Below are positions 1 to 7,499 of a stretch of DNA of 17,011 nt, piece by piece. Numbering within the stretch: position 1 is the stretch's first letter; the number at the start of each line of letters is the position of its first letter. The stretch is from positions 17,366 to 34,376 of the forward strand of contig DAAK01000192.1 of assembly GCA_001701075.1 (NCBI GenBank). Reading direction: 5' to 3'. A program made the translations under genes and the position numbers. The DNA is from Bacteroidales bacterium GP3. Its GTDB lineage: Bacteria; Bacteroidota; Bacteroidia; Bacteroidales; Muribaculaceae. The notes beneath the pieces are model-generated. The model searched no databases. It saw nothing but the letters and a program-made list of their open reading frames with translations, and was not told the DNA's origin.

Positions 1-741
1 AAAGAGCGTCAATTGGGCTCTCATCGCAAGGAGTGACTCAAACTGTGGGTCATCAAAGTTTTTGGTGCCTGTGAAGACGATTGTATCCTCTGGTGCAAGC
101 CTTGCAAGTGTATCGATATGGGAATCCGTGTCGTCTCCTTCAAGAGCTCCGTGGTCGAGCCAAAGCACGTGGTCGGCTCCAAGGCGTTCCAAAAGTTCTC
201 TATTAAGTTCAGCCTTTGTCTTTCCACCGTTACGGTTAGGGCTTTGAAGGCATCTTGAGGTAGTCATGACTGTGCCTTTGCCATCAGATTCTACCGAGCC
301 ACCTTCGAGGATAAAGTCTCTTTCGTTTCTGTAGACGAGAGGCATGATATGTCCATCGTGGTCAAGATTTAGGTTTACAAGATTATCCTTGTCTGCCGCA
401 AATTTCAGTCCCCATGCATTGAACCCGAAATCAAGAGCTCTTAGACGTTCGTTGCGGATTACGGAAATCATTCCGTAGTCGCGTGTCCACGTGTCGTTAT
501 ATTCCATTGGGATGTAAGAGATGAGCTCCTGATTGGAATCCTGTGTGGTTTCCATAGCAGCAGCTACGTCGTGGCAAATTAGCGCTACTTTTATTCCTTC
601 ATCTGTGATAGCTTTCACAAGACGCCGGTATTGGTCGAGGGCTTCATCCAGGATATAGTTCCAGTCGGTGTCTTTATTTGGAAGAGCCATAAGCACATAT
701 TCTATTGGCTCCCATTCGGCGATGAATCTTATATCTGACAT
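1..741 (-). CDS. Agmatine deiminase family protein (partial, C-terminus outside window)
   Basis: The frame is open from an ATG at 741 to the left edge, giving 247 residues with no stop, so the C-terminal part lies outside. It matches the agmatine deiminase / Porphyromonas-type peptidylarginine deiminase family (PAD_porph). Visible landmarks are DTWTRDYG at residues 83-90 (substrate guanidinium and acidic catalytic region), EGGS at 146-149, a CLQSPNRN stretch at 164-171, and DDTDSHID at 203-210, whose His208 should be the catalytic histidine. The nucleophilic cysteine expected near the C-terminus is not in the window. Family enzymes hydrolyse agmatine to N-carbamoylputrescine and ammonia in polyamine synthesis. 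There is no signal peptide, so a cytoplasmic agmatine enzyme is more likely than a secreted peptidylarginine deiminase. The usual partner, N-carbamoylputrescine amidase, cannot be seen. Substrate assignment is inference; family assignment is firm. Confidence 0.9.
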   Translation of the reverse strand, partial: MSDIRFIAEWEPIEYVLMALPNKDTDWNYILDEALDQYRRLVKAITDEGIKVALICHDVAAAMETTQDSNQELISYIPMEYNDTWTRDYGMISVIRNERLRALDFGFNAWGLKFAADKDNLVNLNLDHDGHIMPLVYRNERDFILEGGSVESDGKGTVMTTSRCLQSPNRNGGKTKAELNRELLERLGADHVLWLDHGALEGDDTDSHIDTLARLAPEDTIVFTGTKNFDDPQFESLLAMRAQLTLF

Positions 742-897
742 TTATTTTAATTATGTTTTGTTTCGCGAGCTCAATTATCTTCAACTTTCACTTGCGAAAG
801 TAGAGTTAATACTACAAAATTATAAAAAATCTCCGAGTATATACGATTATATTCATCTTTTTTTGCTAAATTTGTAAAATAAACCATAGGAACACAT
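742..897. promoter_or_regulatory. Divergent promoter region between the deiminase and DUF1599 genes
   Basis: This AT-rich 156-bp gap lies between two divergent starts and must hold both promoters. On the plus strand TAAATTTG at 867-874 fits the Bacteroidota -7 element (TAnnTTTG) and would give a leader of about 18 nt before the ATG at 898. No TTTG lies about 20 bp upstream of it. On the minus strand TAATTTTG (815-822) is a -7 match, again without a clear -33 partner. A small inverted repeat, ACTTTC / GAAAGT with a 6-bp spacer, sits at 784-801. The promoter assignments are consensus matches only. Confidence 0.4.
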
Positions 898-1446
898 ATG
901 AAACAGCATAATACGGCGGAAGAATTCGCAAAAGCAAAGAAAGAATGCCGGGATCTATTCGAGAAGAAACTTATGGACTACGGCACATCATGGCGTATAA
1001 TGCGCCCCATGAGCCTTACTGATCAGATCATGATAAAGGCCATGAGAATACGCAGTATAGAGGAGAAGGGCGTCGCATTTGTCGACGAAGGTATCCGTCC
1101 TGAATTTATTGGGATTGTCAACTATTGCGTCATGGCTTTGATTCAGCTCGACCTTGGTCCAGGCGACAATTTCGAGCCTTCCGAATGTATGCGTCTTTAT
1201 GATGAGAAACTCAATGGTGCCACCCGATTGATGGAAAACAAAAACCACGATTATGATGAGGCTTGGCGGCATATGAGAGTCAGCAGCTTTACCGACATCA
1301 TTCTCCAGAAACTAATGCGCACAAAGGAGATAGAGGGACATGACGGAAAAACTATTGTGAGTGAAGGCATCGACGCAAACTATATGGATATGATCAATTA
1401 CGCTCTTTTTGCCCTCATCAAGACTAATCCAGAATATGCAGAATGA
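898..1446 (+). CDS. DUF1599 (Nmad1) protein with two tandem domain copies
   Basis: This 182-residue soluble, probably all-helical protein belongs to the DUF1599 / nucleotide modification associated domain 1 family, whose reaction is unknown. Two copies of the same motif series are visible. Copy 1 has DY 27-28, WR 32-33, MR 35-36, TD 41-42, MR 49-50, EGI 64-66 and NY 75-76. Copy 2 has DY 118-119, WR 123-124, MR 126-127, TD 132-133, MR 140-141, EGI 156-158 and NY 167-168. The offset is 91-92 residues throughout. The length is typical for the Bacteroidota housekeeping version. The start has no Shine-Dalgarno but lies just after a TAAATTTG -7 match. The stop overlaps the next gene by 11 bp, so the two are co-transcribed and probably translationally coupled. 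No function should be assumed beyond the family label. Confidence 0.88.
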   Translation: MKQHNTAEEFAKAKKECRDLFEKKLMDYGTSWRIMRPMSLTDQIMIKAMRIRSIEEKGVAFVDEGIRPEFIGIVNYCVMALIQLDLGPGDNFEPSECMRLYDEKLNGATRLMENKNHDYDEAWRHMRVSSFTDIILQKLMRTKEIEGHDGKTIVSEGIDANYMDMINYALFALIKTNPEYAE

Positions 1447-2896
1447 GAAAAAAGACACTCCTGACCGTAAGACTCCTCTTGGAATAGAGAAAAAGTTCGA
1501 TCGGTTTGGCGATTGGCTTGATGAGTCTTGGGTGTTGCGTAAGGCTGCTCCGTTGCTTGCCCGTTATCCAAAATCTCTTGTTGTCATGACTTGGATAATG
1601 AGGGTAGCGGTCGGATGCGTCTTCATTGTGTCTGGTCTTTCAAAGGGTATTGATCCTTGGGGAACATATTACAAGACTGTGGAGTATTTGCATGCCATGC
1701 ATATTCCGATAGTCGACTGGGGAAACACTGTGCTTGCATTGGTTTTCCTTCTATTCTCCGTGGAATTTATCATCGGGGTTTCTCTCTTGCTTGGTTGCTA
1801 TCGAAAGGCATCTCCGATTGTGGCAGCCCTTTTTATGCTTGTCATGCTCCCATTGACACTCTGGATTGCCATTTCTGATCCAGTGTCTGACTGTGGATGT
1901 TTCGGTGATTTTATCGTGATTTCAAACTGGGCTACATTCATAAAAAACTGTCTGATTTCATTGGCAGTAGTATGGCTCTTGAAATTCAACACTAAGATTA
2001 AGTGCCTTATATCTCCCTATCTTCAATGGTTTTCTACTGTTGTGATAGCTTCATATATAGTGTTTGTTGGTTATATCGGATATTGGCAACAGCCTATGAT
2101 AGATTTCCGTCCATTTAAAATCGGGACCCAGCTGCTTGCTATCGACGATGAGGCTGAATATGTCCCCCGATATGAATTCATCTATGAGAAAGATGGAGAG
2201 ACAAGCACGTTTGGTGAAGACGATGAGCTTCCGGATGAGGCGGATGGATGGAAATTTGTAAGAAGGGAAGAGAAGGAATTTGTAAAGAACCCACATTTAT
2301 CAGCGGCTGTAAGCGAAGACGCCCCTGATTTCAGGATATGGAGTGAGGATGGAGAAGAGGATGTCACTGATATGCTGAGTGGCAATGAGAGTCAATTGAT
2401 GCTTCTTGTGCCAGACATAAATGGATTGTCGATGGCTTCGAGCTGGAAAATCAACCGTCTCTATGATATGGCGACTTCAAATGACACTGAATTTTTTGCA
2501 GTCGTAGCTGGAAGCCCCGAGGCAATAGAGGAGTGGCGCGATTTGTCTTCCGGCCAATATCAGATTTATGTGGCTGAAGACACTTCAATTAAGGAACTGG
2601 TAAGAGGCAATCCGGCTCTCGTAAGTCTTAAAGATGGAGTGATAGAATGGAAATCTGCTCTGAGTGCCCTAAGACTTAATGATGACGATGATTCAACGGA
2701 AATAGCCACTTATCCTATTGGTATGACCATGAGCGGAAGAGAGGCATTTACCTATCTGTCCCTTATTTTGGTGTCAATATTGGCATTTATGTGCCTTATG
2801 TCGACTTTGCGACATCGCTATTCATCAGTCCCTTCGCTCCTTCCTGGAAGCGTCGATGCGAAGAAGGATGAAGAGCAAGATGGTAAAGCTCCATAA
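1436..2896 (+). CDS. DoxX/MauE-type membrane protein with CGC motif and large extracytoplasmic domain (BT_3928-like)
   Basis: I chose the ATG at 1436 (486 residues), which gives an 11-bp overlap with the preceding gene; an in-frame ATG at 1409 would add nine residues inside that gene. After a cytoplasmic stretch of about 45 residues come hydrophobic segments near 48-66, 97-119, 125-146, 166-183 and 197-215, typical of DoxX. SDCGCFGDF at 151-159 carries the CxC pair (Cys153, Cys155) seen in DoxX/MauE-like proteins and may be redox active. Residues ~220-435 form a soluble domain; the part from ~320 to 405 has an alternating strand/helix pattern like a thioredoxin fold but lacks any cysteine. 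A last membrane segment (439-457) and a charged tail follow. The position after a DUF1599 gene is conserved in Bacteroidales as I know them. The final 72 bp overlap the 3' end of rodA on the other strand. Function is unknown; a membrane redox or respiratory-accessory role is inference. Confidence 0.85.
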   Translation: MQNEKKDTPDRKTPLGIEKKFDRFGDWLDESWVLRKAAPLLARYPKSLVVMTWIMRVAVGCVFIVSGLSKGIDPWGTYYKTVEYLHAMHIPIVDWGNTVLALVFLLFSVEFIIGVSLLLGCYRKASPIVAALFMLVMLPLTLWIAISDPVSDCGCFGDFIVISNWATFIKNCLISLAVVWLLKFNTKIKCLISPYLQWFSTVVIASYIVFVGYIGYWQQPMIDFRPFKIGTQLLAIDDEAEYVPRYEFIYEKDGETSTFGEDDELPDEADGWKFVRREEKEFVKNPHLSAAVSEDAPDFRIWSEDGEEDVTDMLSGNESQLMLLVPDINGLSMASSWKINRLYDMATSNDTEFFAVVAGSPEAIEEWRDLSSGQYQIYVAEDTSIKELVRGNPALVSLKDGVIEWKSALSALRLNDDDDSTEIATYPIGMTMSGREAFTYLSLILVSILAFMCLMSTLRHRYSSVPSLLPGSVDAKKDEEQDGKAP

Positions 2897-4294
2897 GGCT
2901 GATCCTCCATAACTGAAGAAGGGGAGTGGGATGCCTATGACAGGACATAGTCCGATCACCATACCTATATTGATGCATATGTGAAATATCAAATATGACA
3001 CTACGCAATAAGCATATACTCTTCCGAAAGGTGTCCGTTGTCTTTCTGCAATATGAATAATACGCAGGATAAGGGCAAGGAATGCAAGCAAGACCGCGCT
3101 GCTTCCTGCAAATCCTTCCTCCTCCCCAATAGTGCAGAATATGAAGTCGGTGTGCTGTTCAGGCACGTATTTAAGCTTCGTCTGAGTCCCATTGAGAAAT
3201 CCCTTGCCGGTCATACCACCCGATCCTATGGCAATTTTTGACTGATTGACATTGTATCCTACACCACGGGGATCGTCGACAATTCCAAGTGCCACTTTGA
3301 TTCGCATCTGCTGATGAGGCTCAAGCACGTGTCCGAAGACATAGTTGACTGAGAAGAGGAACATCACTGAGGCAGCTGCAAATATGATAGTCACTACATA
3401 TCGCTCTATCTGATGGCGATACATGGCAATTGAGACGTAGATCAGAGCCACCACGATAATTCCAATGAAATACCATGTACCGGGAACTTGAATGCCAGAT
3501 AGAGTGAGCGCTGTGACTATCAGTCCGCTTCCGGTGAATCCGATTAGTACATTTCTTGAAATGATTGCATCCTTGCAGTAGAAAAGGAGCATGCAGCAGA
3601 ATACTGCAATTATCATGCAGAATACTACAAATTCCCCAACAGGGATGCCGAGAAGAAGCGGCTCAGCATATTTTACGGCCACTACAAAATAAGTGATTGC
3701 GCAGACCGCAGAGAAAAGCATCATTCCGCTCATTCCTTCGCGGTAGAGAACGAAGAAAAGAGAAATGTATACAAGAGCAGACCCCGTCTCATGTTGAAGA
3801 AGAATCAGAGTGACAGGAATGAATATTATTATTAAGGCCCTGAAATAATTGCTGATTTTTTGGTTGAGATTGAAGTTGTAGGAATTAAATAGCTTGGCAA
3901 GAGCAAGGGCCGTGGCAAACTTGCCGAATTCTGCCGGCTGGATACTGACAGGGCCAAGCACAAGCCATGATCTCGAACCTTTTATGTCAGGCGCAACGAA
4001 GATTGTCACCACCATAAGCAATAACACACAGATATAGACAGGATATGCATAGGTCTCGTAGATTCTGTAGTCGAAAAGCAAGATTGCAAAGCCGATGATG
4101 ATTGAGAGTCCGATCCAGAGAAACTGCTTGCCGGAAAACTCGTTAAAGTCAAACATACTTGCACGGTCGAAGTCGTAGCTGGCAGCATATATGCTTACCG
4201 CTCCGGCCACTACCAGTATGAGATATAATATGATTGTTGGCCAATCAAGCCAGCGGAAGACCGAGGTGTTGGCATCAATGTTTTTTGACTCCAC
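2825..4294 (-). CDS. rodA: Rod shape-determining protein RodA (SEDS peptidoglycan glycosyltransferase)
   Basis: RodA polymerises lipid II into glycan strands at the lateral wall, working with the PBP2 encoded just upstream. The 489-residue product is a polytopic inner-membrane protein with SEDS family marks: PAEFGKFA (120-127), the extracytoplasmic DDPRGVGY stretch (340-347) whose Asp is the expected catalytic residue, QSKIAIGSGG (351-360), and the C-terminal signature GIPLPFFSYGGS (454-465). The length is normal for Bacteroidota RodA. Its ATG lies inside the end of mrdA (20-bp overlap), which implies translational coupling and last place in the mreBCD-mrdA-rodA operon. The 3' end overlaps the convergent DoxX gene by 72 bp, and I see no terminator between the two stops. 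FtsW is the alternative SEDS member, but the operon context decides for RodA. Confidence 0.97.
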   Translation of the reverse strand: MESKNIDANTSVFRWLDWPTIILYLILVVAGAVSIYAASYDFDRASMFDFNEFSGKQFLWIGLSIIIGFAILLFDYRIYETYAYPVYICVLLLMVVTIFVAPDIKGSRSWLVLGPVSIQPAEFGKFATALALAKLFNSYNFNLNQKISNYFRALIIIFIPVTLILLQHETGSALVYISLFFVLYREGMSGMMLFSAVCAITYFVVAVKYAEPLLLGIPVGEFVVFCMIIAVFCCMLLFYCKDAIISRNVLIGFTGSGLIVTALTLSGIQVPGTWYFIGIIVVALIYVSIAMYRHQIERYVVTIIFAAASVMFLFSVNYVFGHVLEPHQQMRIKVALGIVDDPRGVGYNVNQSKIAIGSGGMTGKGFLNGTQTKLKYVPEQHTDFIFCTIGEEEGFAGSSAVLLAFLALILRIIHIAERQRTPFGRVYAYCVVSYLIFHICINIGMVIGLCPVIGIPLPFFSYGGSALWSFTILLFILLRIDASRKERRD

Positions 4295-6131
4295 TTGAAA
4301 TGATTGTATTAGAGTTCAACATTCTTTCTTCAAGATATTTCCTTTCCGGGGCTATTGAGCCCTTCAGGTATTTCTCAATTATCAGGCTTCCGATAGGCAC
4401 ACCGTAGGTGGCTCCGAAACCTGCATTTTCTACATATACTGCCACAGCTATCTTCGGATCATTGTATGGGGCAAATCCCATGAATGCACTGTGGTCTTTT
4501 CCATGTGGATTCTGAGCAGTTCCTGTCTTTCCGCACACTTCAAGCCCGGCGAGATTAGCAAGACGGCAAGTTCCACCCAAAACTGCCATTCTCATCCCTT
4601 CAGCAATCTGCTCATAATGTTCCTTCTTTATGGAAGGCTGCCTTTTCTCATGGAATTTGGGGTCAATGACTGTATCGCTGATTTCCTTGACCACATGGGG
4701 AGTTATAAACCATCCGCGGTTTGCTATCGTAGTGGCAAGATTGGCTATCTGCAGTGGAGTGGCGAGCACCTCTCCTTGGCCTATGGCAATGGAAATGATG
4801 GAATTGGCACTCCAGTTACTGCCTCTGAAAGAGTTGCTGTAGTAATCGGGGTTAGGAATAAAACCTCTGCTTTCAGATGGGAGGTCTACTCCAAGGCGAT
4901 AGCCATATCCCATCTCCACCATATAGTTTTTCCATTTCTCTAACTGGATGGGTGGTTTGCTTCCCTTTTTATCAATAAAGTTCTTCAATCCCCAACAGAA
5001 ATATGCGTTGCAGGAAGTGGCAATGGCCGGCTTTAGAGGCAGCGGCGATCCATGTGAGTGGCAACCGACCCTCAATCCATTGACGTAGCCGTGATAGCAG
5101 GGATATGCAGTCATAGGGGTGATGGTCCCTTCTTGCAGAAAGATAAGTCCTTGAGTTGGCTTGAAAGTGGAGCCGGGAGGATATGTGCCCTGAAGTGAAC
5201 GGTCGTAGAGCGGCTTATATTTGTCTGCCACAAGAGCCGCATAGTTTTTCCCACGACCAGAACCTACAAGTAGGGAGGGATCGTAGGTGGGAGATGACAC
5301 CATACAAAGTATTTCTCCGGTCTTAGGCTCAATGGCAACGATAGCTCCGATCTTTCCTTGCATGAGTTGCTCTCCGTATTCCTGAAGCTCAATGTCCAGG
5401 CTAAGTGTCAGATCGCGTCCTGCAACTGGAATCACATCGTGAATGCCATCTTCATATTTTCCCTTGATTCGTCCAAGGGCATCCTTCATAAGGATTTCAA
5501 CTCCCTTTACTCCTCGAAGATATGGCTCATAACTCTTTTCTACTCCAAGGTCGCCGGTATAGTCGCCGCTCCTGTAGTATCGGTCGTTTTCCACGTCCTT
5601 GGCATTTACCTCTCGTATATTTCCAAGCACGTTGGCCGCTGCATGAGAGGCATATTCCCTGACATTCCTTTTTTGCACATAGAATCCCGGAAACAGATAT
5701 AGCTTCTCTTGAAGGCGTCCGTAGTCCTCTTGAGAAAGGTGCGACATCAGTTTCTGTGGAGTATAGGCCGAATATCCTGGATTCTTACGTGGGTTTTTCA
5801 TATCGGCCCATTTGCTCATGAGCTCTTCTTTTGTTATGTTGAGTACAGTACACAATCCTATGGTGTCAAACTCGTTGCCAAGATCTTTGGGTATAAGCAT
5901 GACATCATACTCCGGTTGGTTGAGCACGACAAGTTTCCCATTGCGGTCATAAATGAGTCCGCGCGACGGATAAAGCACCTTGCGGAAGAAGGCATTTGAT
6001 TCTGCATTCTCCTTGTAGATGCTGTCGGTCACCTGAAGATTGAAAAGTCTTATCAGGAATATTATTACGATGACGGTTATGAACCCGCCAATCACATATT
6101 TTCGTTTTTCTAAAGTATAATCCTTTGCCAC
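4275..6131 (-). CDS. mrdA: Penicillin-binding protein 2 (elongasome DD-transpeptidase)
   Basis: This 618-residue class B PBP cross-links peptidoglycan during elongation. It has a short cytoplasmic N-terminus, one membrane anchor (residues ~12-31), a pedestal/dimerisation region that begins with the conserved SRGLIYDRNG (56-65), and a C-terminal transpeptidase domain. The three active-site motifs are intact: STFK at 321-324 (nucleophile Ser321), SCN at 373-375, and KTGTA at 535-539. GQGEVLATPLQ (451-461) is another class B hallmark. The start is 11 bp after the mreD stop and the end overlaps rodA by 20 bp, so it is an internal gene of the rod operon. FtsI (PBP3) is excluded by this context and by the PBP2-type order. 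Beta-lactams of the mecillinam type act on this family. Confidence 0.97.
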   Translation of the reverse strand: MAKDYTLEKRKYVIGGFITVIVIIFLIRLFNLQVTDSIYKENAESNAFFRKVLYPSRGLIYDRNGKLVVLNQPEYDVMLIPKDLGNEFDTIGLCTVLNITKEELMSKWADMKNPRKNPGYSAYTPQKLMSHLSQEDYGRLQEKLYLFPGFYVQKRNVREYASHAAANVLGNIREVNAKDVENDRYYRSGDYTGDLGVEKSYEPYLRGVKGVEILMKDALGRIKGKYEDGIHDVIPVAGRDLTLSLDIELQEYGEQLMQGKIGAIVAIEPKTGEILCMVSSPTYDPSLLVGSGRGKNYAALVADKYKPLYDRSLQGTYPPGSTFKPTQGLIFLQEGTITPMTAYPCYHGYVNGLRVGCHSHGSPLPLKPAIATSCNAYFCWGLKNFIDKKGSKPPIQLEKWKNYMVEMGYGYRLGVDLPSESRGFIPNPDYYSNSFRGSNWSANSIISIAIGQGEVLATPLQIANLATTIANRGWFITPHVVKEISDTVIDPKFHEKRQPSIKKEHYEQIAEGMRMAVLGGTCRLANLAGLEVCGKTGTAQNPHGKDHSAFMGFAPYNDPKIAVAVYVENAGFGATYGVPIGSLIIEKYLKGSIAPERKYLEERMLNSNTIISSGVKKH

Positions 6132-6142
6132 GGGGATTTGGA

Positions 6143-6649
6143 TTAATTTTTATAAATTAGGGAGTCTACTGCCAGAATCACCAAGAAGGTGAAGACAGTG
6201 CTTGCTCCTGCTTTAATCAGGATTCCCAATACATCTGCGAAATTCAGAAATTCCACAAAGAATGCGAGTAGGCAATAGATAGCTGAAAGACTGAAGACAT
6301 ATTTGCTGAAGTTCCATAAGCCCATCGTGCCTATAGAAGGGGCTACATGTCGCTTTTGGTCATCGTGCTGTTCGTAGGCATAAAACATCGGTTTCTTGAG
6401 TGATGCAAGAATCGTGCAGCATAAAGCATTCAGTCCGGGAGTGTCAGACAGCATATCGACAGAAAGACCAAGTATAAATCCGAGGGTGAGCAGGAGATTA
6501 GGGGTGAGATTGATAGGTAGCTTTATTATAAAGTAGATGAAGACTAAGCATACCGCGCAATTGAAGAGCACGATATGGTTCAAAAGGAGGACCTGTATGA
6601 GCACTAATATCACAAACAGAAATATGTATGAGATAAAGTCTTTATTCAT
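6143..6649 (-). CDS. mreD: Rod shape-determining protein MreD
   Basis: This 168-residue, very hydrophobic protein has about five or six predicted membrane helices (near 5-24, 27-45, 50-72, 118-138 and 143-163). The only clear motif is GLSVDMLSDTPGLNA (60-74), the weakly conserved MreD Gly/Asp/Gly loop. MreD is poorly conserved in sequence and is recognised here mainly by size, topology and its place between mreC and mrdA, with gaps of 10 and 11 bp. It is an inner-membrane partner of MreC that modulates PBP2 activation in the elongasome. Nothing is unusual about it. Confidence 0.92.
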   Translation of the reverse strand: MNKDFISYIFLFVILVLIQVLLLNHIVLFNCAVCLVFIYFIIKLPINLTPNLLLTLGFILGLSVDMLSDTPGLNALCCTILASLKKPMFYAYEQHDDQKRHVAPSIGTMGLWNFSKYVFSLSAIYCLLAFFVEFLNFADVLGILIKAGASTVFTFLVILAVDSLIYKN

Positions 6650-6659
6650 CTTCGTTCTA

Positions 6660-7499
6660 TCATTCGTATGTCCCTATTTTATTTATCGAATCAAGTTCCT
6701 GCTTCAGGCTGTCTTTAATTATCCTGACTGTTCCCAGGGTCCTGAAGTCGGAGGCAAGCCTGATCTTTAGGATCAGGAAGGTGTCATCGCTTGTCTTTAC
6801 TTTTCCCATAATCGTACCAATGTCGATACCTTCGGGGAAAGTAGTGGAAAAGCCACTTGTCACAATTGTGTCTCCGATATGGAATTTAGCGTGTCGCGGC
6901 ACTTCTTCCAGAAAAGCTATTGAAGGGTCATCGCCTCTCCAGGTGAGGCTTCCTACATAGGGAGAATCCTTTACTTTTGCACTGAAATGCTGGTTTTGAT
7001 TGAGGAGTGAAATGACTCTCGACGTTTTTTTGCCAGTGACATCTACAATACCTACTACACCACTTTGGTCTACAACTCCCATTCCAGGTTTGACTCCGTC
7101 GTTACTTCCACGGTCAATCGTAAAATGATTTCGCGGATGGCGTGTAGAGTTGTTGATTACAGATGCTCCGATATATCCGAATCGTTGTGTTCTCATTGAC
7201 TCGGAAGTGTCTTGTTCCAGCACTTTGTATTGGCTGAGTTGTTGGCGCAGGTTGAGCACTTCATTCTCAAGCTTTGCATTGCTCTCTTGAAGACGTTGGT
7301 TGACTGATTGGAGGCCGAAATAATCGGTCACTTCCGATGAAGTACGATAGATGACGCCTCCAATTGCGTTTGCCGACGACATGTAGAGGGAAAAATGATT
7401 GTCGCTTGATTTTACCAGCAGGATGCATGAAATCAGCACATAGAACGTGAAAACGAACCATGTGCTGTATTTTATAATGAAATTCAGTAGATTCCTCAT
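6660..7499 (-). CDS. mreC: Rod shape-determining protein MreC
   Basis: MreC is the bitopic periplasmic scaffold that links MreB to PBP2/RodA. The 279-residue protein has one N-terminal membrane helix (~12-30), a short coiled coil (~62-92, with heptad leucines and glutamines), and a beta-barrel domain. The barrel shows the family phrases VINNSTRHPRNHFTIDRGS (114-132), DGVKPGMGVVD (134-144), VTSGFSTTFPEGIDIG (213-228) and the closing LASDFRTLGTVRII (248-261). The ATG overlaps the end of mreB by 4 bp (ATGA arrangement), which indicates translational coupling. Length is as expected for the phylum. Confidence 0.96.
   Translation of the reverse strand: MRNLLNFIIKYSTWFVFTFYVLISCILLVKSSDNHFSLYMSSANAIGGVIYRTSSEVTDYFGLQSVNQRLQESNAKLENEVLNLRQQLSQYKVLEQDTSESMRTQRFGYIGASVINNSTRHPRNHFTIDRGSNDGVKPGMGVVDQSGVVGIVDVTGKKTSRVISLLNQNQHFSAKVKDSPYVGSLTWRGDDPSIAFLEEVPRHAKFHIGDTIVTSGFSTTFPEGIDIGTIMGKVKTSDDTFLILKIRLASDFRTLGTVRIIKDSLKQELDSINKIGTYE

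Noticed and set aside
62..247. Short plus-strand open frames in the first kilobase
   Set aside because: They fall opposite the agmatine deiminase coding sequence, whose conserved motifs are unambiguous on the minus strand.
1409..1435. Upstream ATG at 1409 as the DoxX gene start
   Set aside because: It would lengthen the overlap with the DUF1599 gene to 38 bp and adds nine residues of no evident value. The ATG at 1436 is the simpler choice, though not proven.
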